DNA of 64,000 bases from contig JAACSL010000022.1 of assembly GCA_009993955.1 (NCBI GenBank), positions 1 through 64,000 on the forward strand, given 5' to 3'. Below the pieces are notes generated by a model. It had not been told where the DNA came from. It saw only the letters and a list, made by a program, of their open reading frames with translations, and made no database searches. How positions within the stretch are numbered: the first letter of the stretch is position 1; every line of letters starts with the position of its first letter. Below, in pieces: positions 11,750 to 21,620 of the stretch. The DNA is from Paraglaciecola sp. GTDB taxonomy: Bacteria > Pseudomonadota > Gammaproteobacteria > Enterobacterales > Alteromonadaceae. Position numbers and translations under genes: made by a program.

Positions 11750-14368
11750 TTAAGCGTCAGCGAGTTGTTTTAATTGATACAAATACTCCAAAGCCATTTT
11801 AGGTGTCAGTTCATCTGGGTTGATTTTTTGCAGGGCTAAACGCACTTCATCACTTTGCGTGAGCATGTCTAACTGTTTGCTACGTGGCGCGCTGGTTTCG
11901 GTTTTGTCGAGCACTCGGTGGTTTTCCAATTCATGCAATTTCAGTTTTGCTTGCTGGATCACGGCTTTCGGCACACCGGCTAATTGTGCCACTTGCAAAC
12001 CATAACTCTTATTGGCCGCGCCTTCTTGCACGGCGTGCATAAACCTGATGGTGTCGGCATGTTCCACGGCGTCTAAATGCACATTGGCGAGCTCATCCCG
12101 TGCATCGGCTAAGGCGGTTAATTCGAAATAGTGGGTGGCAAATAAGGTATAGGATTGCAACTTTTGTGCGAGGTAATCGGCACAAGACCAAGCCAACGAC
12201 AAACCGTCGTAGGTGCTGGTGCCACGGCCAATTTCGTCCATCAATACCAAAGAGTTAGCGGTGGCGTTATTCAAAATATTGGCTGTTTCGGTCATTTCCA
12301 CCATGAAAGTTGAGCGACCTGAAGCGAGATCGTCTGAAGCTCCGATACGGGTGAAAATACGATCAATAGGGCCAATCTGGGCGTTATCCGCTGGTACAAA
12401 ACTACCAATGTAGGCCATCAATACAATCAATGCAGTCTGGCGCATGTAAGTGGATTTACCGCCCATGTTGGGGCCGGTGATCACCAACATGCGACGTTTG
12501 GGGTTGACTGCCAAGGGATTGGCGATAAACGGCGTTTTCATCACGTGTTCTACCACGGGGTGGCGGCCTTGATCGTAGAATATGCCGCTGTTTGTGCTTA
12601 ACTCTGGGCACTGATAATTAAGGGTTTCAGCACGTTCGGCAAGGTTGCTTAATACGTCTAGTTCAGCCAACGCAGCGGCACTTTGCATGAGGGCGTCGAG
12701 TTCGGGCAACAAGATGTCGAAGAGTTCATCATACAGGCGTTTTTCAAGGGCTAAAGCGCGACTTTGGCTAGTAAGCACCTTGTCTTCGTGCTCTTTTAAT
12801 TCAGGAATGATGTACCGTTCATTATTTTTCAGGGTTTGGCGACGAATATAATCTGCAGGCACTTGCTCACTGGCCCCGCGGCTGGTTTCTATATAAAAAC
12901 CGTGCACGCGATTGTAGCCCACTTTAAGACTGGCAATACCTGTACGCGCTTTTTCTCGTGCTTCTAATTCATCCAAATAGTCGGTGGCTCCTTGGGATAA
13001 AGCGCGCAGTTCATCCAGTTCAGCGTGGTAGCCTGCTTTGATCACGCCACCGTCACGGATCAAAACCGGTGGTGACTCTTCGATAGCACGTGTGAGCAAT
13101 TGCGCAAATTGTGGAAACTGACTGATTTCACTGGCCAACTGCATGAGCCCAGTATTGGCAGTTTGCGCCGACTCTTCTGTCACAAACGCTTGGATTTCAG
13201 GCAATAAACTAAAGCCTTGGCGCAGGCGCGCGAAATCACGTGGCCGCGCAGAGCGCAGGGCTAAACGCGCCAAGACCCGCTGCATATCACCCACCTGTTT
13301 GAGCAAACATTGCAACTGCGGGTAATCGGTATTGAGCAGAGATTTAATATTATTTTGCCGTGCTTGTAGCAGGCGACGGTCGGTCAACGGGCGGTGTAAC
13401 CAACGCTGCAATAAACGGCTGCCCATGGGGGTTGAGGTGTTGTCTAACACACTGGCTAAGGTATTTTCTCGACCACCGGCAAGGTTTTGGGTGAGTTCTA
13501 AATTACGCCGCGTGGCAGCATCGAGTTGCACCGTGGCAGAAGATAGTTCTAATTCGATTTTGCGAATGTGTGGCAAAGCCGCGCGCTGGGTGTCTTTCAC
13601 ATAGTGCATGACACAACCTGCTGCACATAAACCAGCGTGGGTATCCACCAGACCAAAACCACTCAGTTCTTTGGTGCCAAATTGCTGATTCAGCAAGTTG
13701 ACGGCGGTGGCTTTATCAAATTCCCACTGGGGCCTGCGGCGTAAGCCGGGGCGCGAATCGATGAGAGTTAGGTGAGCAAATTGTTCGGTATAGAGCAATT
13801 CCGCTGGGTTAGTACGTTGAATTTCGGCGGCCAAGGCATCCAAATTGTGCGGTTCACACACAGCAAAACGCCCGGTGGTAACGTCTAAGGTAGCATAACC
13901 AAGTTGCTCGTTTGCGCCGTGTTTGATGGCCACAACGGCAGCGAGCAGGTTATCTTTTTTATCGTCTAATAAGGCCTCGTCAGACACCGTACCTGGGGTG
14001 ACGATACGCTGCACCTGTCGCTCTACTGGACCTTTGCTGGTGGCAGGATCACCAATTTGCTCAACGATGGCCACGGATTGGCCTAATTTAACCAGGCGAG
14101 CCAAGTAGTTTTCAACGGCATGATAGGGCACGCCGGCCATGGGGATGGCATTGCCTCCTGATTTACCCCGGGCAGTGAGAGAGATATCTAAAAGTTCGGC
14201 AGCTTTTTTAGCATCGTCGAAAAATAATTCGTAAAAATCCCCCATACGATAAAACAATAAGATATCCGGATGCTCGGCTTTAATACGCAAATATTGTTGC
14301 ATCATTGGGGTATGAGATTCGAGTGCAGTGTGCGATTGCGCTTGCTCTGAAAATTTGTTCGACGGCAT
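11750..14368 (-). CDS. mutS: DNA mismatch repair protein MutS
   Basis: Mismatch-recognising ATPase. The N-terminal mismatch-binding domain holds the GDFYELF element (about residues 42-48) whose Phe stacks on the mispair and whose Glu contacts it. Connector, lever and clamp domains follow. The C-terminal ABC-type ATPase has Walker [10 protein letters not shown] (about 630) and Walker [17 protein letters not shown], and a short C-terminal tail resembles the tetramer-forming region. The 872 residues are close to the usual length. It is divergent from pncC across about 78 bp. No mutL lies in this window. Confidence 0.98.
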   Translation of the reverse strand: MPSNKFSEQAQSHTALESHTPMMQQYLRIKAEHPDILLFYRMGDFYELFFDDAKKAAELLDISLTARGKSGGNAIPMAGVPYHAVENYLARLVKLGQSVAIVEQIGDPATSKGPVERQVQRIVTPGTVSDEALLDDKKDNLLAAVVAIKHGANEQLGYATLDVTTGRFAVCEPHNLDALAAEIQRTNPAELLYTEQFAHLTLIDSRPGLRRRPQWEFDKATAVNLLNQQFGTKELSGFGLVDTHAGLCAAGCVMHYVKDTQRAALPHIRKIELELSSATVQLDAATRRNLELTQNLAGGRENTLASVLDNTSTPMGSRLLQRWLHRPLTDRRLLQARQNNIKSLLNTDYPQLQCLLKQVGDMQRVLARLALRSARPRDFARLRQGFSLLPEIQAFVTEESAQTANTGLMQLASEISQFPQFAQLLTRAIEESPPVLIRDGGVIKAGYHAELDELRALSQGATDYLDELEAREKARTGIASLKVGYNRVHGFYIETSRGASEQVPADYIRRQTLKNNERYIIPELKEHEDKVLTSQSRALALEKRLYDELFDILLPELDALMQSAAALAELDVLSNLAERAETLNYQCPELSTNSGIFYDQGRHPVVEHVMKTPFIANPLAVNPKRRMLVITGPNMGGKSTYMRQTALIVLMAYIGSFVPADNAQIGPIDRIFTRIGASDDLASGRSTFMVEMTETANILNNATANSLVLMDEIGRGTSTYDGLSLAWSCADYLAQKLQSYTLFATHYFELTALADARDELANVHLDAVEHADTIRFMHAVQEGAANKSYGLQVAQLAGVPKAVIQQAKLKLHELENHRVLDKTETSAPRSKQLDMLTQSDEVRLALQKINPDELTPKMALEYLYQLKQLADA

Positions 14369-14446
14369 AATGATTTTACTTTTTAGTTATAGTTTGGTGG
14401 CTATCGGCACCCACGTTGCTAATTCATCTGGCATACAGGCACAAAT

Positions 14447-14935
14447 ATGACGGCTAACACGCTGCAACTCGCGGCACAACTCGGACAATTATTGTTGACT
14501 CGACACTGGCATATTAGCTGCGCTGAGTCATGCACCGGTGGTGGCATAGGATACGCCATCACAGCTATTTCTGGAAGTTCTGCCTGGTTCAAACAAGGCA
14601 TTATTAGTTATGCCAACGAGGCGAAGGAAAACCTGCTGAATGTTGATAGGCACACTCTGGTTACCTACGGTGCTGTCTCTCAGCAAACCGTTGAGGCCAT
14701 GGCTCAAGGTGCGGCAATGCTGGCCAACGCGCAAGTAGCGGTGGCGGTGAGTGGGATTGCTGGTCCGGATGGTGGCAGTGTCGAAAAACCAGTGGGTACG
14801 GTGTGGTTTGGGTTTTTTGTCGATGGAGAGGTAACGAGTAGTTGTCAATTATTCACTGGCGACCGACAAAGCGTGCGTGAGCAGGCGGTAGACTTTGCTT
14901 TGCAGCAGACGCGAATTTTAATGGAAAAACATTGA
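14447..14935 (+). CDS. pncC: Nicotinamide-nucleotide amidase (CinA C-terminal type)
   Basis: Predicted deamidation of nicotinamide mononucleotide to nicotinate mononucleotide in the pyridine nucleotide cycle. The 162-residue protein is a stand-alone CinA C-terminal domain. It has the active-site stretch CAESCTGGGIGYAIT (about residues 24-38) and the conserved GIAGPDGGSVEKPVGTVWFG. It lacks the N-terminal MoCF-like domain of full CinA, as in E. coli PncC (YgaD). It lies between mutS and recA, in the neighbourhood usual for this family in gammaproteobacteria. Confidence 0.93.
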   Translation: MTANTLQLAAQLGQLLLTRHWHISCAESCTGGGIGYAITAISGSSAWFKQGIISYANEAKENLLNVDRHTLVTYGAVSQQTVEAMAQGAAMLANAQVAVAVSGIAGPDGGSVEKPVGTVWFGFFVDGEVTSSCQLFTGDRQSVREQAVDFALQQTRILMEKH

Positions 14936-15039
14936 TCATCTTGAGCCGCTGTCGAGTAACTATCGGCACTATTTATTATGCCGGCTTTTGGCGCCTATAA
15001 CTCGCGCCGCGCGTAACAACCCAAGGTGGATTGAATCTT

Positions 15040-15795
15040 ATGCTGACCCAGCTTTTCGCCGAATATTTTGCTAACCAACAAGCACTTTTGTGGTGTTTGA
15101 CCATCTTCGTTGATTTAGGCTGCGCGGTTGTTTTGTTTCGTTTGTTTGGTCGCCAAGGTTTATACGCGAGTGTGGTGATAAGCTTATTATTAGCCAACTT
15201 GCAGGGGCCTAAATTAACCGAAATATTTGGTCTGCAAACCAGCATGGGTGTGATCCTTTACTCAAGTATTTATTTTGCAACTGACTTACTCAGTGAACGC
15301 TATGGCAAACGTGAAGCCAACCGCGCGGTGATGATCGGTTTTGTGGTGAGTGTTATTTTTATTATCATGACCAGCATCAGCCTGATGTACTTGCCATCCA
15401 GTGCCCCAGCGACCAAAGACTTTGCCTTGAGTATTCATCAAGCCACCGAGACTCTGTTTAACTTCAGTCCTCGTTTTGTATTTGGCTCGTTATTAGCCTA
15501 CTTTATTTCACAAAGTTTTGATGTGTGGATCTATCATCGCATCAAACAAAAAACCCAAGGACGCCATTTGTGGCTGCGCAATAATGTGTCCACCATGTTG
15601 TCGCAAGCTATCGATACTTTCATTTACGGCATAGTGGTTTGGTGGGGCATTGTTGATTTTGCTACCGCTATGCAATTGGCCATGGCCAAGTACTTATTCA
15701 AGGTGATTATCGCCTTGGCGGATACACCGTTTTTATATTGGGCTCGTCGCTGGTCGGTGAAACAACGTGATTGGGTTGAGCAGGCGCAACACTAG
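15040..15795 (+). CDS. yhhQ: Queuosine precursor transporter (YhhQ/VUT family)
   Basis: Inner-membrane protein of 251 residues with about six hydrophobic segments, probably importing 7-deazaguanine precursors (preQ0/preQ1) for tRNA queuosine, as shown for E. coli YhhQ. The family landmark TDLLSERYGKREANRAV follows the third membrane segment, and a late segment has SQAIDTFIYG. I chose the ATG at 15040 because AAGGTGG lies 10 bp upstream; a TTG at 15031 abuts the SD too closely. Substrate is inferred from family only. It lies between pncC and recA. Confidence 0.85.
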   Translation: MLTQLFAEYFANQQALLWCLTIFVDLGCAVVLFRLFGRQGLYASVVISLLLANLQGPKLTEIFGLQTSMGVILYSSIYFATDLLSERYGKREANRAVMIGFVVSVIFIIMTSISLMYLPSSAPATKDFALSIHQATETLFNFSPRFVFGSLLAYFISQSFDVWIYHRIKQKTQGRHLWLRNNVSTMLSQAIDTFIYGIVVWWGIVDFATAMQLAMAKYLFKVIIALADTPFLYWARRWSVKQRDWVEQAQH

Positions 15796-15871
15796 CCGTT
15801 GAATCGAAGTAGCAAGACTTTGCGTCGCTGTTTGAAAAAAACACAAAAGTTAATTAATTTTCAGCAAACTA

Positions 15872-15899
15872 TTGTAACTGTATAACCATACAGTATACT
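15872..15899 (+). promoter_or_regulatory. recA promoter with LexA box in the spacer
   Basis: TTGTAA (15872-15877) and TATACT (15894-15899) flank a 16-bp spacer that is exactly CTGT-ATAACCAT-ACAG (15878-15893). This is a perfect CTGT-N8-ACAG SOS box. LexA bound there would cover the polymerase site, so SOS induction of recA in the E. coli manner is expected. Confidence 0.92.
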
Positions 15900-15971
15900 T
15901 CTGCTATTGACAGAGCTAAGCACTCACTTGAGCACTGACTCAGGCTGACTAACCGCATTAAGGATATTCTT

Positions 15972-17006
15972 ATGGATGACAATAAAAATAAAGCATTGAC
16001 TGCCGCATTAGGCCAGATCGAAAAACAATTTGGCAAGGGTGCGATCATGCGTTTGGGCGACAATAACGCCTTAGACATCGACACGATTTCCACCGGATCA
16101 TTAACCATCGACATTGCCTTAGGCATAGGCGGATTGCCATGTGGTCGGGTAGTGGAAATATACGGGCCTGAATCTTCGGGTAAAACAACCTTAACTTTAC
16201 AAGTGGTAGCAGAAGCTCAAAAAGCCGGTAAAACCTGTGCGTTTGTGGATGCTGAGCACGCTTTGGATCCTATTTATGCCAAAGCGTTAGGCGTTAATAT
16301 CGATGACTTGTTAGTGTCGCAGCCAGACACGGGTGAACAAGCCTTAGAAATCTGTGACATGTTAGTGCGCTCTGGTGCAGTTGACGTGGTTATTGTCGAC
16401 TCGGTTGCCGCTTTAACCCCCAAAGCTGAAATCGAAGGTGACATGGGTGATTCGCACGTCGGTTTGCAAGCGCGTTTGATGTCGCAAGCCCTGCGTAAGT
16501 TAACCGGTAACATTAAACGTTCGAATACCTTGGTTATTTTTATCAACCAAATTCGTATGAAGATTGGCGTGATGTTTGGTTCGCCAGAAACCACCACTGG
16601 CGGTAACGCCCTGAAATTCTATGCTTCGGTACGTTTAGATATTCGTCGTATCGGCGCTATTAAAGAGGGCGATGAGGTAGTAGGCAGTGAAACTCGGGTG
16701 AAAGTGGTGAAGAACAAAGTCGCTCCACCGTTTAAACAAGCCGAGTTTCAAATCATGTATGGTTCAGGTATTTGTAAAGAAGCTGAGCTCATCGATTTGG
16801 GCGTGGCACAGAAAATGGTGGAAAAAGCCGGTGCATGGTATAGCTACAAAGGTGAACGCATCGGTCAAGGTAAAGCCAACGTAGTGAAGTATTTACAAGA
16901 AAACAAAGCCATGGCAGAAGATATTGAAAAACGTTTACGCGAAGAATTATTACTGTCGAAAACCATCAAACCTGAAGCGCCCGCTGCATCGGCTGATGTG
17001 CTTTAA
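15972..17006 (+). CDS. recA: Recombinase RecA
   Basis: ATP-dependent strand-exchange protein and LexA co-protease. The 344 residues include Walker A GPESSGKT (about 66-73), the catalytic Glu region FVDAEHALD, Walker [14 protein letters not shown], loop L1 around [20 protein letters not shown] and the L2 region [20 protein letters not shown]. The C-terminal tail is shorter and less acidic than in E. coli. An AAGGA-type SD (TTAAGGATATTCTT) precedes the ATG. The upstream LexA box shows SOS control, and a strong terminator follows. No recX lies behind it in this window. Confidence 0.99.
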   Translation: MDDNKNKALTAALGQIEKQFGKGAIMRLGDNNALDIDTISTGSLTIDIALGIGGLPCGRVVEIYGPESSGKTTLTLQVVAEAQKAGKTCAFVDAEHALDPIYAKALGVNIDDLLVSQPDTGEQALEICDMLVRSGAVDVVIVDSVAALTPKAEIEGDMGDSHVGLQARLMSQALRKLTGNIKRSNTLVIFINQIRMKIGVMFGSPETTTGGNALKFYASVRLDIRRIGAIKEGDEVVGSETRVKVVKNKVAPPFKQAEFQIMYGSGICKEAELIDLGVAQKMVEKAGAWYSYKGERIGQGKANVVKYLQENKAMAEDIEKRLREELLLSKTIKPEAPAASADVL

Positions 17007-17063
17007 TTAAACGACCACAGATTGTTAGTTACCTAGCAATTAACTCACGTTAACTCCCTTTTT

Positions 17064-17091
17064 AGCCCTGTGATACAGGGCTTTTTTTTTT
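17064..17091 (+). terminator. Rho-independent terminator of recA
   Basis: An 8-bp perfect stem (AGCCCTGT 17064-17071 and ACAGGGCT 17075-17082, 3-nt loop) is followed by ten T. It ends the recA transcript and nearly touches the convergent fhlP stop at 17094. Confidence 0.92.
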
Positions 17092-17093
17092 GC

Positions 17094-17447
17094 TCAAACG
17101 TGTTGTGAGACCTTGCCCATTTCTTTGGCCCAACTATCTGGGAATTTGCCTTGTAAAACATACGAAAAGGCAATGAGCTCTGCGATAACATGGTAGAGCT
17201 GGTCGGGGATTTCTTGGCCCAAATCAAGGGTGGCAAGAAAATCACTGAGATAGGGATCTTCATGAACGAGAACGCCATTTTCTCTGGCTAACTGAATGAT
17301 TTCATCCGCTAAATCACCAAAACCTTTGGCAATTATGGTGGGGGCTGCGCCTTTTTCACCTTGCTGATATTTAAGCGCAACGGCACTTTTGGCTTTGCCT
17401 GTGTTTTCCTCGTTGCTGTCTTGTTTATGTGTTGTCTCGTCTGTCAT
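17094..17447 (-). CDS. FlhB C-terminal-domain-like protein (FhlP/YscU-type fragment)
   Basis: A 117-residue soluble protein aligning with the cytoplasmic C-terminal domain of FlhB/YscU: SAVALKYQQGEKGAAPTIIA matches the stretch after the cleavage site, and LGQEIPDQLYHVIAELIAFSY matches the C-terminal helix. The autocleavage motif NPTH is absent; the segment before AVALKY is a Ser/Lys/Glu-rich tail. Homologues of this sort (FhlP-like) can partly replace the FlhB domain in flagellar export in some bacteria. It lies 6 bp downstream of a FliK-like gene, a recurrent pairing, yet no other flagellar gene is near. Its role here is inferred. Confidence 0.85.
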   Translation of the reverse strand: MTDETTHKQDSNEENTGKAKSAVALKYQQGEKGAAPTIIAKGFGDLADEIIQLARENGVLVHEDPYLSDFLATLDLGQEIPDQLYHVIAELIAFSYVLQGKFPDSWAKEMGKVSQHV

Positions 17448-17453
17448 GTCGTT

Positions 17454-20093
17454 TTAAGCCTGCGTCGAGAAAATATGATAAGGCCGTTGTGCAAGGGTAG
17501 TGGGAATTTTCCCTAATTGGCATTGGGTGGCGGCAATGGTAATACCTAGGTTGCTAAAGCGGCGTTTTAAAATCGGCAAGAAATTGAGGACTTGATATTT
17601 CACTTCATCATTTGAGGCATAGAAATCTAAGTCTACTTCATCTGGGCGTAATCTTGCCTTGGTAAGCAGTTCACCCACCTCGCCAACGCTAAGCTTCATG
17701 GTCAGTTGCCAATGTTTGTTGCCATCATTATGGTGTTGGCTGTTATCTTGCTCGCGCTGTTCGTCGCGTCTAATGAGGAGTTCAATATTTTTAAAATCAC
17801 CACCAAAGGCGGCGGGTAGATTGTAGTAAAAACTTTCTTGGCCTTGCACCATGCGCTCTGCGTTGTTGAGTTTACTGCTTTGATGATCGGCGAGTAATTT
17901 ACCAATATTACGCATTAACTGTTGTTTTTGTTCTAATTGCGAAAACTCCTGCATGGTTTTACTGGCTGCACTGCTTCGCCCCTCACTCGAAGTACTTTCA
18001 TTGCCCGACAAAATACTGGGTAGGACCTGCGCAACACGTTCGGCCAAACTGGGCTGATTGCGCAACAAACGTGAAGCCAGAGATACTTGCAATAATGTCA
18101 GCAAACCGGCCAACAACCCCGGGGTGCTTGGTGGTGTAACGATACTTACTGGCGATAAAGTAAAGGCAGGCTGAGTCAGGAGTTGTTTAATTTGCGCGGC
18201 ATCTTGTTCATTGCCACGTGGCAAACTTTGTTTCAATTCCTGAGTGAGCTGTTTGACCCATTCTTTGCTGTTACTGTCGTTTAGTTCTTTGCTTTGCGTG
18301 GCACTGAGTAAGCCTTGGTCTAATTGCTGCAAAACGTTACTGGGCACGTCGGCTTTGGCATTCACAATGCGCAATAAACTATGCAGTAAGTTAAGTTGCT
18401 CTACCTTATTGTTGAGCAAGGCGGGCGTAATGCGAGTGTTGCTAGCATCACTATTTGCATTCAGTGCTTGGGCAAGGGCGAGTTTTAATTCAACTAGAGT
18501 GCGTGGTTTCGCCTCATTACCATTTATTGGAGCGATATTGCTGGCCCGTTGGTCGGCTTGGTTAGCTGTGGCCTTAATCAGACCGTCTATGGGCGTGTTT
18601 TTCGAGGCATGAAGGCTTTGATTATCTCTGCTGTTAGTGCTGGTCTTGTCGATATTGAGACTCTTAGCATCAGTGCTGACGACCCCTAGACTCGCTGTTT
18701 TATCGGCTGACTGTAAGTTAGTAATTACTTTTTCTAAATTATTTATATTTAAAGGTTTTAGTGCTTGCGCCATCGCAGTATCAAGGGGTAGCTGCGCAAC
18801 GAGCTTGGCAGCATAAACCAACAATTTAAACTCACCATTTGTTGGCACTTGCATAACAAGTTTTGTGGTCAATCCGCTACTGAGTTGTTGGGCCAAGTTG
18901 AGGGCATCCGTTTCGGCTATTTGATTGATTTGCTTGACTACCTTGCCTACATCAAGGGGGAGTTCTAGGGGTTGCTGTTGCGCTAGGGTGGGCAGTATTG
19001 CCAAGTTAAAGCCTTTATTTACCAGGGGATTGACGATAACTTTAATCAGGGCGTTGACGTTTTTGTCACTACTCCCTGCTGCCCTTAAGTCACTCGCCAA
19101 GGCCTTAGCTGCACTGTTTGAGGTTTGTATTGACGGTAGTGCTGTGGCGGGAGCTTGTATAGATGAAGTTTGGGTCGTGGTATTAGTTTTTAACGGATTA
19201 GAGGTGTTTTGCTCACTGCGTGGTGAAGACGTTTGTTCACTATTACCTGCCGCTAATAGCAGCGCACGTTGACTGACTTGTAAGGCAACATCACCCTTTG
19301 TTGCAACGCTCTGATTGCCACTTACGGGCCATATCGACACTTGCCAATTGTTGCCCCGTGCTTGTATGACGAGATTGACTTTTTCGCCTACCGCATAACT
19401 TTGACTGCTTTGCACTTGAGCCAGCGACTGTTTTGTTAAGGGTAAGTCGACGACATTATTTGGCGTACTTTGTGTGCTTAGCTTTGCAGTCAGGCTGGGG
19501 TTGTCGATGCTCAAACGCAGATTGTTGCCCGCTAATTCCAGCACGTTGGCACTTAACTTGAATGTTACCGGCGCAGACACATTTGTTGGCGAGACAACTT
19601 GAGCCGCACTCCTCGTGTTGTCTTTACCTTGCACAGCACTCAGTGTCTGACTCAACTGGGTGGCTGGCAAAGTTAACAGTCGTTTTGCGATTTCAGGGGA
19701 AAGCACGAAGCTTGTTGGTGTTGAGGTGGCAGTGGAAGTTGTGAGGGAATTTACGCTACCACCAGCAAGACCTGGTTGGCTTGAATTGGCAGTTGGTGCA
19801 AGATAAAACTGCAGTTGCGCCCTACCATCATTAGTTAATTTCAGTTGGTAAGTTTGCCCAGATACTACGCTGCCCTGCAATGCGCCACTATTTACGACCA
19901 CGGGTGGAAGGCGTTTAAACAAGGACAGGGGACTGCTTGGGGCTGGGCTTGAAAGACTTATTTGATTGGCACCCAGTTGTTTGACAATAACCTCAATCGC
20001 CTCACGAGCGGCCACTGAGTCAGGCGCGACTTGGCTTAGCTGTGTTAACGCTTGGCTAAGTTGGGTGCGAATTGTCAAAGGAATGTCTGTCAT
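17454..20093 (-). CDS. FliK-like hook-length-control family protein
   Basis: An 879-residue protein with a long low-complexity Ser/Thr/Gln/Asn-rich N-terminal and central part and a structured C-terminus. The last 120 residues (from about ELLIRRDEQREQ through LTMKLSVGEVGELLTKARL to KRRFSNLGITI) resemble the FliK C-terminal domain that talks to FlhB. It has no signal peptide. It is co-transcribed with the FlhB-like gene immediately downstream, so the two could work as a FliK/FlhB-type switch pair, but the location outside a flagellar cluster leaves the export system unclear. It is much longer than usual FliK. Confidence 0.8.
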   Translation of the reverse strand: MTDIPLTIRTQLSQALTQLSQVAPDSVAAREAIEVIVKQLGANQISLSSPAPSSPLSLFKRLPPVVVNSGALQGSVVSGQTYQLKLTNDGRAQLQFYLAPTANSSQPGLAGGSVNSLTTSTATSTPTSFVLSPEIAKRLLTLPATQLSQTLSAVQGKDNTRSAAQVVSPTNVSAPVTFKLSANVLELAGNNLRLSIDNPSLTAKLSTQSTPNNVVDLPLTKQSLAQVQSSQSYAVGEKVNLVIQARGNNWQVSIWPVSGNQSVATKGDVALQVSQRALLLAAGNSEQTSSPRSEQNTSNPLKTNTTTQTSSIQAPATALPSIQTSNSAAKALASDLRAAGSSDKNVNALIKVIVNPLVNKGFNLAILPTLAQQQPLELPLDVGKVVKQINQIAETDALNLAQQLSSGLTTKLVMQVPTNGEFKLLVYAAKLVAQLPLDTAMAQALKPLNINNLEKVITNLQSADKTASLGVVSTDAKSLNIDKTSTNSRDNQSLHASKNTPIDGLIKATANQADQRASNIAPINGNEAKPRTLVELKLALAQALNANSDASNTRITPALLNNKVEQLNLLHSLLRIVNAKADVPSNVLQQLDQGLLSATQSKELNDSNSKEWVKQLTQELKQSLPRGNEQDAAQIKQLLTQPAFTLSPVSIVTPPSTPGLLAGLLTLLQVSLASRLLRNQPSLAERVAQVLPSILSGNESTSSEGRSSAASKTMQEFSQLEQKQQLMRNIGKLLADHQSSKLNNAERMVQGQESFYYNLPAAFGGDFKNIELLIRRDEQREQDNSQHHNDGNKHWQLTMKLSVGEVGELLTKARLRPDEVDLDFYASNDEVKYQVLNFLPILKRRFSNLGITIAATQCQLGKIPTTLAQRPYHIFSTQA

Positions 20094-20316
20094 AGTGGGG
20101 TTATCGACCCAAGTCCCAGCTCATTAAAATTTATCTTGTTTACTTACTGTAGAGGAAAAATCGCTTCAGGTCGCGATCAAAATCCGCCCCGTGTACTGAC
20201 ATATTAGTGGCGATGTAGATGGATTTATTTTGTCACAATTTGTCGTAATTTATTCACGTGAAAGGTAGGTATCACCTAGCCCTTATGCTAACATCCTGTC
20301 CACTTTTATTCTTGCT

Positions 20317-20958
20317 TTGAGTGCAGTTTTGGTCGTACTGAGTGCCCATAATTTATCCCTCGTAAAAGGTGAGCGATTATTGTTTGAACAGATTAATTTT
20401 TCAGTCAACGCTGGCAATCTGTTGTACATCACAGGCCCGAATGGCGCAGGCAAAACGAGTCTGTTACGCACCTTATGTGGATTTAGCCAAGGGGAACACG
20501 GTGAAGTCCGTTTTTTGCAGCAAAATATTCAAGATTGTGCTCCCTTATTTCAACAAAAACTGGTGTATTTTGGCCACAAAGCAGGGTTAAACGCCCAGCT
20601 CAGCGCATTGGAAAATCTGGTTTTTTGGTGCCGATTGCATGCCGTTGCAGCACAAGAAACCGACATTTATGCGGTATTAGCCGATCTGAATTTGCTCGGA
20701 TTGGAGGATATTGCCGTGAGTAAGTTGTCTGCCGGACAGCAACGGCGAGTTGCCTTGGCAAGACTGTGGCTAAAACAACAAGCGAATTTATGGATCTTAG
20801 ATGAGCCGTTTACCGCCCTTGATAAACAAGGCATTGCTTTACTCAATACCAAAATGCTGGCTTTTTTAAACGCTGGAGGGGCGATTGTAACTACCTCACA
20901 TCAAGCCCTGAGTCCTCAACAAAAGTATCAAGAATTACACTTGGAGTATCGCTGGTGA
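20317..20958 (+). CDS. ccmA: Cytochrome c biogenesis ABC transporter ATPase CcmA
   Basis: ATPase of the CcmABCD complex that releases haem-loaded CcmE. The 213 residues carry Walker A GPNGAGKTSLLRTL (about 48-61), signature LSAGQQRR (about 144-151) and Walker B LWILDEPFTALD. The reading frame has no ATG upstream. Candidate starts are TTG at 20317 or 20329, neither with a clear SD, so the first few residues are uncertain. It opens the ccmABCDEFGHI operon and its stop overlaps the ccmB start. The divergent fliK-like gene is 223 bp away. Confidence 0.95.
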   Translation: MSAVLVVLSAHNLSLVKGERLLFEQINFSVNAGNLLYITGPNGAGKTSLLRTLCGFSQGEHGEVRFLQQNIQDCAPLFQQKLVYFGHKAGLNAQLSALENLVFWCRLHAVAAQETDIYAVLADLNLLGLEDIAVSKLSAGQQRRVALARLWLKQQANLWILDEPFTALDKQGIALLNTKMLAFLNAGGAIVTTSHQALSPQQKYQELHLEYRW

Positions 20959-21620
20959 GTGCCATAAGGGCCCTGTTGTATCGTGAATTTGCCCTTGCCT
21001 ATCGGCAACGCAGCGAATTATTACAACCTCTGATATTTTTTGTCATGGTGATTAGCTTATTTCCTTTGGCCGTTGGGCCGGCCCCACAGACCTTGCAAAT
21101 GATTGGCCCTGGGGTGATATGGGTGGCGGCAATTTTGTCATCGTTAATGGGCTTGGAACGAATGTTTCGAGACGATTATCATGACGGCAGTTTAGAACAA
21201 CTGCTAATCAGTAGTCGGTCTTTGAGCCTGCTAAGCCTAACCAAAGTGTTGGCACATTGGCTGAGCAGCATAGTGCCCTTGATTGTATTGTCACCCTTAC
21301 TCGCCTTGTTTTTGCATTTAAGTGTGGAAATGTATTGGGCCTTACTCGCTACTTTACTCTTGGGCACACCTGTTATCAGTTTAGTTGGCGCCATAGCGGT
21401 AGGCTTAACGGTTGGCTTAAGTAGGGGCGGGGTGTTATTGGCGCTGTTGCTCGTGCCGGTTTTTATTCCCTTATTGATTTTTGCGACATCGGCAGTGAAT
21501 GCTGCAGCCATGCAATTACCGTATACTGGGCATTTAGCGATTATTGCCGCCATGTTATTGTTGGCCTTAGCCTTGGCACCTTTTGCCATTGCCTATGCTT
21601 TGAGAGTGAGTCTGTCCTGA
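20955..21620 (+). CDS. ccmB: Haem exporter permease CcmB
   Basis: Integral membrane partner of CcmA in System I cytochrome c maturation. The 221 residues show about six hydrophobic segments. The family segment GPGVIWVAAILSSLMGLERMFRDDYHDGSLEQLL is recognisable in its parts LSSLMGLERMFRDDY and DGSLEQLL. The GTG start overlaps the ccmA stop and the TGA overlaps the ccmC ATG, so translation is coupled on both sides. Complete, with no odd feature. Confidence 0.96.
   Translation: MSAIRALLYREFALAYRQRSELLQPLIFFVMVISLFPLAVGPAPQTLQMIGPGVIWVAAILSSLMGLERMFRDDYHDGSLEQLLISSRSLSLLSLTKVLAHWLSSIVPLIVLSPLLALFLHLSVEMYWALLATLLLGTPVISLVGAIAVGLTVGLSRGGVLLALLLVPVFIPLLIFATSAVNAAAMQLPYTGHLAIIAAMLLLALALAPFAIAYALRVSLS

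Noticed and set aside
15031-15039. TTG start for the queuosine precursor transporter.
   Set aside because: The SD AAGGTGG touches this TTG, whereas it is well placed for the ATG at 15040.
19562-19744. Short frames antisense to the FliK-like gene.
   Set aside because: They are shadows of the low-complexity coding sequence.
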